64,000 bases of DNA from Panagrolaimus kolymaensis (taxonomy: Eukaryota > Nematoda > Chromadorea > Rhabditida > Panagrolaimidae). The notes beneath the pieces are model-generated. The model made no database searches and had not been told where the DNA came from. It was given only the letters and a program-made list of their open reading frames with translations. Below are positions 36,909-49,804 of the stretch, piece by piece. A program made the translations under genes and the position numbers. The stretch is from assembly GCA_028622995.1 (NCBI GenBank), contig JAJQJQ010000037.1:434001-498000 (forward strand). The letters are read 5' to 3'. Within the stretch, counting starts at the first letter, position 1. Each line of letters starts with the position of its first letter.

Positions 36909-38768
36909 GCTTTGATGGATTGGACCTTTAAATGTTGAGGTCATAAGTAAATATTTTTTTATTTTCTTACCAGCCTTTTTAAAGCAAAATGTTTCGAAAT
37001 TAATAAAAATCACTGCAAAAATAATTTCTGAAGCTTTGATGGATTGGACCTTTAAAAGTTGAGGCCATATTTATACTTTTTATAATTTTTTTAACCGCCA
37101 TTTTCAAACAAAATGTTTCGAAATAAATAAAAATCACTGCAGAATTAGTTTCTGAAGCTTTGATGGATTGGACCTTTAAATGATGAGGTCATAAGTAAAT
37201 ATTTTTTTATTTTTTTACCAGCCTTTTTAAAGCAAAATGTTTCGAAATAAATAAAAATCACTGCAAAAATAATTTCTGAAGCTTTGATGGATTGGACCTT
37301 TAAATGATGAGGTCATAAGTAAATATTTTTTTATTTTTTTAACCGCCATTTTCAAAGAAAATGTTTCGAAATAAATAAAAATCACTGCAAAAATAATTTC
37401 TGAAGCTTTGATGGATTGGACCTTTAAATGATGAGGTCATAAGTAAATATTTTTTTATTTTTTTAACCGCCATTTTCAAACAGAATGTTTCGAAATAAAT
37501 AAAAATCACTGCAAAAATAATTTCTGAAGCTTTGATGGATTGGACCTTTAAAAGTTGAGGCCATATTTATACTTTTTATTATTTTTTTAACCGCCATTTT
37601 CAAACAGAATGTTTCGAAATAAATAAAAATCACTGCAAAAATAATTTCTGAAGCTTTGATGGATTGGACCTTTAAAAGTTGAGGCCATATTTATACTTTT
37701 TATAATTTTTTTAACCGCCATTTTCAAAGAAAATGTTTCGAAATAAATAAAAATCACTGCAAAAATAATTTCTGAAGCTTTGATGGATTGGACCTTTAAA
37801 TGATGAGGTCATAAGTAAATATTTTTTTATTTTTTTAACCGCCATTTTCAAACAGAATGTTTCGAAATAAATAAAAATCACTGCAAAAATTATTTCTGAA
37901 GCTTTGATGGATTGGACCTTTAAAAGTTGAGGCCATATTTATACTTTTTATAATTTTTTTAACCGCCATTTTCAAAGAAAATGTTTCGAAATAAATAAAA
38001 ATCACTGCAAAAATAATTTCTGAAGCTTTGATGGATTGGACCTTTAAAAGTTGAGGCCATATTTATACTTTTTATTATTTTTTTAACCGCCATTTTCAAA
38101 CAGAATGTTTCGAAATAAATAAAAATCACTGCAAAAATTATTTCTGAAGCTTTGATGGATTGGACCTTTAAAAGTTGAGGCCATATTTATACTTTTTATA
38201 ATTTTTTTAACCGCCATTTTCAAAGAAAATGTTTCGAAATAAATAAAAATCACTGCAAAAATAATTTCTGAAGCTTTGATGGATTGGACCTTTAAAAGTT
38301 GAGGCCATATTTATACTTTTTATAATTTTTTTAACCGCCATTTTCAAACAGAATGTTTCGAAATAAATAAAAATCACTGCAAAAATTATTTCTGAAGCTT
38401 TGATGGATTGGACCTTTAAAAGTTGAGGCCATATTTATACTTTTTATAATTTTTTTAACCGCCATTTTCAAAGAAAATGTTTCGAAATAAATAAAAATCA
38501 CTGCAAAAATAATTTCTGAAGCTTTGATGGATTGGACCTTTAAATGATGAGGTCATAAGTAAATATTTTTTTATTTTTTTAACCGCCATTTTCAAACAGA
38601 ATGTTTCGAAATAAATAAAAATCACTGCAAAAATTATTTCTGAAGCTTTGATGGATTGGACCTTTAAAAGTTGAGGCCATATTTATACTTTTTATAATTT
38701 TTTTAACCGCCATTTTCAAACAGAATGTTTCGAAATAAATAAAAATCACTGCAAAAATTATTTCTGAA

Positions 38769-41124
38769 GCTTTGATGGATTGGACCTTTAAAAGTTGAGG
38801 CCATATTTATACTTTTTATAATTTTTTTAACCGCCATTTTCAAACAGAATGTTTCGAAATAAATAAAAATCACTGCAAAAATTATTTCTGAAGCTTTGAT
38901 GGATTGGACCTTTAAAAGTTGAGGCCATATTTATACTTTTTATAATTTTTTTAACCGCCATTTTCAAAGAAAATGTTTCGAAATAAATAAAAATCACTGC
39001 AAAAATAATTTCTGAAGCTTTGATGGATTGGACCTTTAAAAGTTGAGGCCATATTTATACTTTTTATTATTTTTTTAACCGCCATTTTCAAACAGAATGT
39101 TTCGAAATAAATAAAAATCACTGCAAAAATTATTTCTGAAGCTTTGATGGATTGGACCTTTAAAAGTTGAGGCCATATTTATACTTTTTATAATTTTTTT
39201 AACCGCCATTTTCAAACAGAATGTTTCGAAATAAATAAAAATCACTGCAAAAATAATTTCTGAAGCTTTGATGGATTGGACCTTTAAATGATGAGGTCAT
39301 AAGTAAATATTTTTTTATTTTTTTAACCGCCATTTTCAAACAGAATGTTTCGAAATAAATAAAAATCACTGCAAAAATAATTTCTGAAGCTTTGATGGAT
39401 TGGACCTTTAAATGATGAGGTCATAAGTAAATATTTTTTTATTTTTTTAACCGCCATTTTCAAACAAAATGTTTCGAAATAAATAAAAATCACTGCAGAA
39501 TTAGTTTCTGAAGCTTTGATGGATTGGACCTTTAAATGATGAGGTCATAAGTAAATATTTTTTTATTTTTTTAACCGCCATTTTCAAAGAAAATGTTTCG
39601 AAATAAATAAAAATCACTGCAAAAATAATTTCTGAAGCTTTGATGGATTGGACCTTTAAATGATGAGGTCATAAGTAAATATTTTTTTATTTTTTTAACC
39701 GCCATTTTCAAACAGAATGTTTCGAAATAAATAAAAATCACTGCAAAAATAATTTCTGAAGCTTTGATGGATTGGACCTTTAAAAGTTGAGGCCATATTT
39801 ATACTTTTTATAATTTTTTTAACCGCCATTTTCAAAGAAAATGTTTCGAAATAAATAAAAATCACTGCAAAAATAATTTCTGAAGCTTTGATGGATTGGA
39901 CCTTTAAAAGTTGAGGCCATATTTATACTTTTTATTATTTTTTTAACCGCCATTTTCAAACAGAATGTTTCGAAATAAATAAAAATCACTGCAAAAATAA
40001 TTTCTGAAGCTTTGATGGATTGGACCTTTAAATGTTGAGGTCATAAGTAAATATTTTTTTATTTTCTTACCAGCCTTTTTAAAGCAAAATGTTTCGAAAT
40101 TAATAAAAATCACTGCAAAAATAATTTCTGAAGCTTTGATGGATTGGACCTTTAAAAGTTGAGGCCATATTTATACTTTTTATAATTTTTTTAACCGCCA
40201 TTTTCAAACAGAATGTTTCGAAATAAATAAAAATCACTGCAAAAATTATTTCTGAAGCTTTGATGGATTGGACCTTTAAAAGTTGAGGCCATATTTATAC
40301 TTTTTATAATTTTTTTAACCGCCATTTTCAAAGAAAATGTTTCGAAATAAATAAAAATCACTGCAAAAATAATTTCTGAAGCTTTGATGGATTGGACCTT
40401 TAAAAGTTGAGGCCATATTTATACTTTTTATTATTTTTTTAACCGCCATTTTCAAACAGAATGTTTCGAAATAAATAAAAATCACTGCAAAAATTATTTC
40501 TGAAGCTTTGATGGATTGGACCTTTAAAAGTTGAGGCCATATTTATACTTTTTATAATTTTTTTAACCGCCATTTTCAAACAGAATGTTTCGAAATAAAT
40601 AAAAATCACTGCAAAAATAATTTCTGAAGCTTTGATGGATTGGACCTTTAAATGATGAGGTCATAAGTAAATATTTTTTTATTTTTTTAACCGCCATTTT
40701 CAAACAGAATGTTTCGAAATAAATAAAAATCACTGCAAAAATAATTTCTGAAGCTTTGATGGATTGGACCTTTAAATGATGAGGTCATAAGTAAATATTT
40801 TTTTATTTTTTTAACCGCCATTTTCAAACAAAATGTTTCGAAATAAATAAAAATCACTGCAGAATTAGTTTCTGAAGCTTTGATGGATTGGACCTTTAAA
40901 TGATGAGGTCATAAGTAAATATTTTTTTATTTTTTTAACCGCCATTTTCAAAGAAAATGTTTCGAAATAAATAAAAATCACTGCAAAAATAATTTCTGAA
41001 GCTTTGATGGATTGGACCTTTAAATGATGAGGTCATAAGTAAATATTTTTTTATTTTTTTAACCGCCATTTTCAAACAGAATGTTTCGAAATAAATAAAA
41101 ATCACTGCAAAAATAATTTCTGAA
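38769..41124. repeat. 1364-bp (11-mer) duplication in domain D
   Basis: The order Q-n(AAATTATT), Q-g, R-n(AAATTATT), Q-n, W-n, W-c(CAGAATTAG), W-g, W-n is the same at 38769-39760 and 40133-41124. The core W-n, W-c, W-g, W-n occurs a third time at 46085-46580, showing a wider related family. Confidence 0.75.
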
Positions 41125-44100
41125 GCTTTGATGGATTGGACCTTTAAAAGTTGAGGCCATATTTATACTTTTTATAATTTTTTTAACCGCCATTTTCAAA
41201 CAGAATGTTTCGAAATAAATAAAAATCACTGCAAAAATTATTTCTGAAGCTTTGATGGATTGGACCTTTAAAAGTTGAGGCCATATTTATACTTTTTATA
41301 ATTTTTTTAACCGCCATTTTCAAAGAAAATGTTTCGAAATAAATAAAAATCACTGCAAAAATAATTTCTGAAGCTTTGATGGATTGGACCTTTAAAAGTT
41401 GAGGCCATATTTATACTTTTTATAATTTTTTTAACCGCCTTTTTCAAACAAAATGTTTCGAAATAAATAAAAATCACTGCAGAATTAGTTTCTGAAGCTA
41501 TGATGGATTGGACCTTTAAATGATGAGGTCATAAGTAAATATTTTTTTATTTTTTTAACCGCCATTTTCAAACAGAATGTTTCGAAATAAATAAAAATCA
41601 CTGCAAAAATTATTTCTGAAGCTTTGATGGATTGGACCTTTAAAAGTTGAGGCCATATTTATACTTTTTATAATTTTTTTAACCGCCATTTTCAAAGAAA
41701 ATGTTTCGAAATAAATAAAAATCACTGCAAAAATAATTTCTGAAGCTTTGATGGATTGGACCTTTAAATGATGAGGTCATAAGTAAATATTTTTTTATTT
41801 TTTTAACCGCCGTTTTCAAACAGAATGTTTCGAAATAAATAAAAATCACTGCAAAAATAATTTCTGAAGCTTTGATGGATTGGACCTTTAAAAGTTGAGG
41901 CCATATTTATACTTTTTATAATTTTTTTAACCGCCATTTTCAAAGAAAATGTTTCGAAATAAATAAAAATCACTGCAAAAATAATTTCTGAAGCTTTGAT
42001 GGATTGGACCTTTAAAAGTTGAGGCCATATTTATACTTTTTATAATTTTTTTAACCGCCATTTTCAAACAGAATGTTTCGAAATAAATAAAAATCACTGC
42101 AAAAATAATTTCTGAAGCTTTGATGGATTGGACCTTTAAAAGTTGAGGCCATATTTATACTTTTTATAATTTTTTTAACCGCCATTTTCAAAGAAAATGT
42201 TTCGAAATAAATAAAAATCACTGCAAAAATAATTTCTGAAGCTTTGATGGATTGGACCTTTAAAAGTTGAGGCCATATTTATACTTTTTATAATTTTTTT
42301 AACCGCCATTTTCAAACAGAATGTTTCGAAATAAATAAAAATCACTGCAAAAATTATTTCTGAAGCTTTGATGGATTGGACCTTTAAAAGTTGAGGCCAT
42401 ATTTATACTTTTTATAATTTTTTTAACCGCCATTTTCAAAGAAAATGTTTCGAAATAAATAAAAATCACTGCAAAAATAATTTCTGAAGCTTTGATGGAT
42501 TGGACCTTTAAAAGTTGAGGCCATATTTATACTTTTTATAATTTTTTTAACCGCCATTTTCAAACAGAATGTTTCGAAATAAATAAAAATCACTGCAAAA
42601 ATAATTTCTGAAGCTTTGATGGATTGGACCTTTAAATGATGAGGTCATAAGTAAATATTTTTTTATTTTTTTAACCGCCATTTTCAAACAGAATGTTTCG
42701 AAATAAATAAAAATCACTGCAAAAATAATTTCTGAAGCTTTGATGGATTGGACCTTTAAAAGTTGAGGCCATATTTATACTTTTTATAATTTTTTTAACC
42801 GCCATTTTCAAACAGAATGTTTCGAAATAAATAAAAATCACTGCAAAAATTATTTCTGAAGCTTTGATGGATTGGACCTTTAAATGATGAGGTCATAAGT
42901 AAATATTTTTTTATTTTTTTAACCGCCATTTTCAAACAGAATGTTTCGAAATAAATAAAAATCACTGCAAAAATTATTTCTGAAGCTTTGATGGATTGGA
43001 CCTTTAAAAGTTGAGGCCATATTTATACTTTTTATAATTTTTTTAACCGCCATTTTCAAAGAAAATGTTTCGAAATAAATAAAAATCACTGCAAAAATAA
43101 TTTCTGAAGCTTTGATGGATTGGACCTTTAAATGATGAGGTCATAAGTAAATATTTTTTTATTTTTTTAACCGCCGTTTTCAAACAGAATGTTTCGAAAT
43201 AAATAAAAATCACTGCAAAAATAATTTCTGAAGCTTTGATGGATTGGACCTTTAAAAGTTGAGGCCATATTTATACTTTTTATAATTTTTTTAACCGCCA
43301 TTTTCAAAGAAAATGTTTCGAAATAAATAAAAATCACTGCAAAAATAATTTCTGAAGCTTTGATGGATTGGACCTTTAAAAGTTGAGGCCATATTTATAC
43401 TTTTTATAATTTTTTTAACCGCCATTTTCAAACAGAATGTTTCGAAATAAATAAAAATCACTGCAAAAATTATTTCTGAAGCTTTGATGGATTGGACCTT
43501 TAAAAGTTGAGGCCATATTTATACTTTTTATAATTTTTTTAACCGCCATTTTCAAAGAAAATGTTTCGAAATAAATAAAAATCACTGCAAAAATAATTTC
43601 TGAAGCTTTGATGGATTGGACCTTTAAAAGTTGAGGCCATATTTATACTTTTTATAATTTTTTTAACCGCCATTTTCAAACAGAATGTTTCGAAATAAAT
43701 AAAAATCACTGCAAAAATAATTTCTGAAGCTTTGATGGATTGGACCTTTAAATGATGAGGTCATAAGTAAATATTTTTTTATTTTTTTAACCGCCATTTT
43801 CAAACAGAATGTTTCGAAATAAATAAAAATCACTGCAAAAATAATTTCTGAAGCTTTGATGGATTGGACCTTTAAAAGTTGAGGCCATATTTATACTTTT
43901 TATAATTTTTTTAACCGCCATTTTCAAACAGAATGTTTCGAAATAAATAAAAATCACTGCAAAAATTATTTCTGAAGCTTTGATGGATTGGACCTTTAAA
44001 AGTTGAGGCCATATTTATACTTTTTATAATTTTTTTAACCGCCATTTTCAAAGAAAATGTTTCGAAATAAATAAAAATCACTGCAAAAATAATTTCTGAA

Positions 44101-47100
44101 GCTTTGATGGATTGGACCTTTAAAAGTTGAGGCCATATTTATACTTTTTATAATTTTTTTAACCGCCTTTTTCAAACAAAATGTTTCGAAATAAATAAAA
44201 ATCACTGCAGAATTAGTTTCTGAAGCTATGATGGATTGGACCTTTAAATGATGAGGTCATAAGTAAATATTTTTTTATTTTTTTAACCGCCATTTTCAAA
44301 CAGAATGTTTCGAAATAAATAAAAATCACTGCAAAAATTATTTCTGAAGCTTTGATGGATTGGACCTTTAAAAGTTGAGGCCATATTTATACTTTTTATA
44401 ATTTTTTTAACCGCCATTTTCAAAGAAAATGTTTCGAAATAAATAAAAATCACTGCAAAAATAATTTCTGAAGCTTTGATGGATTGGACCTTTAAAAGTT
44501 GAGGCCATATTTATACTTTTTATAATTTTTTTAACCGCCATTTTCAAACAAAATGTTTCGAAATAAATAAAAATCACTGCAAAAATAATTTCTGAAGCTT
44601 TGATGGATTGGACCTTTAAATGATGAGGTCATAAGTAAATATTTTTTTATTTTTTTAACCGCCATTTTCAAACAGAATGTTTCGAAATAAATAAAAATCA
44701 CTGCAAAAATTATTTCTGAAGCTTTGATGGATTGGACCTTTAAAAGTTGAGGCCATATTTATACTTTTTATAATTTTTTTAACCGCCATTTTCAAAGAAA
44801 ATGTTTCGAAATAAATAAAAATCACTGCAAAAATAATTTCTGAAGCTTTGATGGATTGGACCTTTAAATGATGAGGTCATAAGTAAATATTTTTTTATTT
44901 TTTTAACCGCCATTTTCAAACAGAATGTTTCGAAATAAATAAAAATCACTGCAAAAATTATTTCTGAAGCTTTGATGGATTGGACCTTTAAAAGTTGAGG
45001 CCATATTTATACTTTTTATAATTTTTTTAACCGCCATTTTCAAACAGAATGTTTCGAAATAAATAAAAATCACTGCAAAAATTATTTCTGAAGCTTTGAT
45101 GGATTGGACCTTTAAAAGTTGAGGCCATATTTATACTTTTTATAATTTTTTTAACCGCCATTTTCAAAGAAAATGTTTCGAAATAAATAAAAATCACTGC
45201 AAAAATAATTTCTGAAGCTTTGATGGATTGGACCTTTAAATGATGAGGTCATAAGTAAATATTTTTTTATTTTTTTAACCGCCATTTTCAAACAGAATGT
45301 TTCGAAATAAATAAAAATCACTGCAAAAATTATTTCTGAAGCTTTGATGGATTGGACCTTTAAAAGTTGAGGCCATATTTATACTTTTTATAATTTTTTT
45401 AACCGCCATTTTCAAACAGAATGTTTCGAAATAAATAAAAATCACTGCAAAAATTATTTCTGAAGCTTTGATGGATTGGACCTTTAAAAGTTGAGGCCAT
45501 ATTTATACTTTTTATAATTTTTTTAACCGCCATTTTCAAACAGAATGTTTCGAAATAAATAAAAATCACTGCAAAAATTATTTCTGAAGCTTTGATGGAT
45601 TGGACCTTTAAAAGTTGAGGCCATATTTATACTTTTTATAATTTTTTTAACCGCCATTTTCAAAGAAAATGTTTCGAAATAAATAAAAATCACTGCAAAA
45701 ATAATTTCTGAAGCTTTGATGGATTGGATCTTTAAAAGTTGAGGCCATATTTATACTTTTTATTATTTTTTTAACCGCCATTTTCAAACAGAATGTTTCG
45801 AAATAAATAAAAATCACTGCAAAAATTATTTCTGAAGCTTTGATGGATTGGACCTTTAAAAGTTGAGGCCATATTTATACTTTTTATAATTTTTTTAACC
45901 GCCATTTTCAAAGAAAATGTTTCGAAATAAATAAAAATCACTGCAAAAATAATTTCTGAAGCTTTGATGGATTGGACCTTTAAAAGTTGAGGCCATATTT
46001 ATACTTTTTATAATTTTTTTAACCGCCATTTTCAAACAGAATGTTTCGAAATAAATAAAAATCACTGCAAAAATAATTTCTGAAGCTTTGATGGATTGGA
46101 CCTTTAAATGATGAGGTCATAAGTAAATATTTTTTTATTTTTTTAACCGCCATTTTCAAACAGAATGTTTCGAAATAAATAAAAATCACTGCAAAAATAA
46201 TTTCTGAAGCTTTGATGGATTGGACCTTTAAATGATGAGGTCATAAGTAAATATTTTTTTATTTTTTTAACCGCCATTTTCAAACAAAATGTTTCGAAAT
46301 AAATAAAAATCACTGCAGAATTAGTTTCTGAAGCTTTGATGGATTGGACCTTTAAATGATGAGGTCATAAGTAAATATTTTTTTATTTTTTTAACCGCCA
46401 TTTTCAAAGAAAATGTTTCGAAATAAATAAAAATCACTGCAAAAATAATTTCTGAAGCTTTGATGGATTGGACCTTTAAATGATGAGGTCATAAGTAAAT
46501 ATTTTTTTATTTTTTTAACCGCCATTTTCAAACAGAATGTTTCGAAATAAATAAAAATCACTGCAAAAATAATTTCTGAAGCTTTGATGGATTGGACCTT
46601 TAAAAGTTGAGGCCATATTTATACTTTTTATAATTTTTTTAACCGCCATTTTCAAAGAAAATGTTTCGAAATAAATAAAAATCACTGCAAAAATAATTTC
46701 TGAAGCTTTGATGGATTGGACCTTTAAATGATGAGGTCATAAGTAAATATTTTTTTATTTTTTTAACCGCCATTTTCAAACAGAATGTTTCGAAATAAAT
46801 AAAAATCACTGCAAAAATAATTTCTGAAGCTTTGATGGATTGGACCTTTAAATGATGAGGTCATAAGTAAATATTTTTTTATTTTTTTAACCGCCATTTT
46901 CAAACAGAATGTTTCGAAATAAATAAAAATCACTGCAAAAATTATTTCTGAAGCTTTGATGGATTGGACCTTTAAAAGTTGAGGCCATATTTATACTTTT
47001 TATAATTTTTTTAACCGCCATTTTCAAAGAAAATGTTTCGAAATAAATAAAAATCACTGCAAAAATAATTTCTGAAGCTTTGATGGATTGGACCTTTAAA

Positions 47101-47572
47101 AGTTGAGGCCATATTTATACTTTTTATAATTTTTTTAACCGCCTTTTTCAAACAAAATGTTTCGAAATAAATAAAAATCACTGCAGAATTAGTTTCTGAA
47201 GCTATGATGGATTGGACCTTTAAATGATGAGGTCATAAGTAAATATTTTTTTATTTTTTTAACCGCCATTTTCAAACAGAATGTTTCGAAATAAATAAAA
47301 ATCACTGCAAAAATTATTTCTGAAGCTTTGATGGATTGGACCTTTAAAAGTTGAGGCCATATTTATACTTTTTATAATTTTTTTAACCGCCATTTTCAAA
47401 GAAAATGTTTCGAAATAAATAAAAATCACTGCAAAAATAATTTCTGAAGCTTTGATGGATTGGACCTTTAAATGATGAGGTCATAAGTAAATATTTTTTT
47501 ATTTTTTTAACCGCCGTTTTCAAACAGAATGTTTCGAAATAAATAAAAATCACTGCAAAAATAATTTCTGAA
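41125..47572. repeat. Related multimers with CCGTTTTC and the first Q-t / GCTATG pairs
   Basis: A five-monomer block (AAATTATT-tail monomer, Q-g, Q-t, GCTATG W-n with AAATTATT tail, Q-g) occurs at 41125-41744, 43853-44472 and 46829-47448. A rare CCGTTTTC change (position 68 A to G) occurs at 41745, 43109 and 47449, each time directly after a Q-g monomer. Between them, 41745-42860 (9-mer) and 43109-43976 (7-mer) share an order that differs by a two-monomer deletion. Confidence 0.65.
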
Positions 47573-49432
47573 GCTTTGATGGATTGGACCTTTAAAAGTT
47601 GAGGCCATATTTATACTTTTTATTATTTTTTTAACCGCCATTTTCAAACAGAATGTTTCGAAATTAATAAAAATCACTGCAAAAATAATTTCTGAAGCTT
47701 TGATGGATTGGACCTTTAAATGTTGAAGTCATAAGTAAATATTTTTTTATTTTCTTACCAGCCTTTTTAAAGCAAAATGTTTCGAAATTAATAAAAATCA
47801 CTGCAAAAATAATTTCTGAAGCTTTGATGGATTGGACCTTTAAAAGTTGAGGCCATATTTATACTTTTTATAATTTTTTTAACCGCCATTTTCAAACAAA
47901 ATGTTTCGAAATAAATAAAAATCACTGCAGAATTAGTTTCTGAAGCTTTGATGGATTGGACCTTTAAATGATGAGGTCATAAGTAAATATTTTTTTATTT
48001 TTTTAACCGCCATTTTCAAAGAAAATGTTTCGAAATAAATAAAAATCACTGCAAAAATAATTTCTGAAGCTTTGATGGATTGGACCTTTAAATGATGAGG
48101 TCATAAGTAAATATTTTTTTATTTTTTTAACCGCCATTTTCAAACAGAATGTTTCGAAATAAATAAAAATCACTGCAAAAATAATTTCTGAAGCTTTGAT
48201 GGATTGGACCTTTAAAAGTTGAGGCCATATTTATACTTTTTATAATTTTTTTAACCGCCATTTTCAAACAGAATTTTTCGAAATAAATAAAAATCACTGC
48301 AAAAATTATTTCTGAAGCTTTGATGGATTGGACCTTTAAAAGTTGAGGCCATATTTATACTTTTTATAATTTTTTTAACCGCCATTTTCAAAGAAAATGT
48401 TTCGAAATAAATAAAAATCACTGCAAAAATAATTTCTGAAGCTTTGATGGATTGGACCTTTAAAAGTTGAGGCCATATTTATACTTTTTATTATTTTTTT
48501 AACCGCCATTTTCAAACAGAATGTTTCGAAATAAATAAAAATCACTGCAAAAATTATTTCTGAAGCTTTGATGGATTGGACCTTTAAAAGTTGAGGCCAT
48601 ATTTATACTTTTTATAATTTTTTTAACCGCCATTTTCAAAGAAAATGTTTCGAAATAAATAAAAATCACTGCAAAAATAATTTCTGAAGCTTTGATGGAT
48701 TGGACCTTTAAATGATGAGGTCATAAGTAAATATTTTTTTATTTTTTTAACCGCCATTTTCAAACAGAATGTTTCGAAATAAATAAAAATCACTGCAAAA
48801 ATAATTTCTGAAGCTTTGATGGATTGGACCTTTAAAAGTTGAGGCCATATTTATACTTTTTATTATTTTTTTAACCGCCATTTTCAAACAGAATGTTTCG
48901 AAATTAATAAAAATCACTGCAAAAATAATTTCTGAAGCTTTGATGGATTGGACCTTTAAATGTTGAGGTCATAAGTAAATATTTTTTTATTTTCTTACCA
49001 GCCTTTTTAAAGCAAAATGTTTCGAAATTAATAAAAATCACTGCAAAAATAATTTCTGAAGCTTTGATGGATTGGACCTTTAAAAGTTGAGGCCATATTT
49101 ATACTTTTTATAATTTTTTTAACCGCCTTTTTCAAACAAAATGTTTCGAAATAAATAAAAATCACTGCAGAATTAGTTTCTGAAGCTATGATGGATTGGA
49201 CCTTTAAAAGTTGAGGCCATATTTATACTTTTTATAATTTTTTTAACCGCCTTTTTCAAACAAAATGTTTCGAAATAAATAAAAATCACTGCAGAATTAG
49301 TTTCTGAAGCTATGATGGATTGGACCTTTAAATGTTGAGGTCATAAGTAAATATTTTTTTATTTTTTTACCAGCCTTTTTAAAGCAAAATGTTTCGAAAT
49401 AAATAAAAATCACTGCAAAAATAATTTCTGAA

Positions 49433-49556
49433 GCTTTGATGGATTGGACCTTTAAAAGTTGAGGCCATATTTATACTTTTTATAATTTTTTTAACCGCCT
49501 TTTTCAAACAAAATGTTTCGAAATAAATAAAAATCACTGCAGAATTAGTTTCTGAA
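49433..49556. repeat. Reference monomer, type Q-t (GGCC haplotype of domain E)
   Basis: It resembles the core Q-c type but reads AACCGCCTTTTTCAAAC (position 69 A to T) and always carries the CACTGCAGAATTAG tail followed by a GCTATG start in the next monomer. Isolated copies occur at 41373, 44101 and 47077 before it becomes a major type from 49061 onward. Confidence 0.85.
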
Positions 49557-49680
49557 GCTATGATGGATTGGACCTTTAAATGTTGAGGTCATAAGTAAAT
49601 ATTTTTTTATTTTTTTACCAGCCTTTTTAAAGCAAAATGTTTCGAAATAAATAAAAATCACTGCAAAAATAATTTCTGAA

Positions 49681-49804
49681 GCTTTGATGGATTGGACCTT
49701 TAAATGTTGAGGTCATAAGTAAATATTTTTTTATTTTTTTACCAGCCTTTTTAAAGCAAAATGTTTCGAAATAAATAAAAATCACTGCAAAAATAATTTC
49801 TGAA
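49681..49804. repeat. Reference monomer, type K (GGTC haplotype of domain E)
   Basis: Diagnostics: AAATGTTGAGGTCATAAG, T7-A-T7, ACCAGCCTTTTTAAAGCAAAATG, AAATAAAT. Tails are CACTGCAAAAATAA or CACTGCAGAATTAG. It differs from S-k by T in place of C in the CTTACC tract (position 59) and usually by A at position 93. It is the most abundant type at the right end of the window. Confidence 0.85.

Larger units (their letters stand above)
30337..49060. repeat. Domain D: mixed Q-g / Q-n / W-n / R types
   Basis: The first 3 kb carry the same rare types as domain B (U-h CACTACA, GAGGACAT, X-l, AAATATAAAT). Then the array is dominated by GGCC monomers with CAAAGAAAATG or CAAACAGAATG and GGTC monomers with GATGAGG. 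A CACTGCAAAAATTATTTC tail (position 115 A to T) is characteristic of this domain. GCTATG starts appear at 31205, 34057-35297 (alternating), 41497, 44225 and 47201. Confidence 0.75.
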
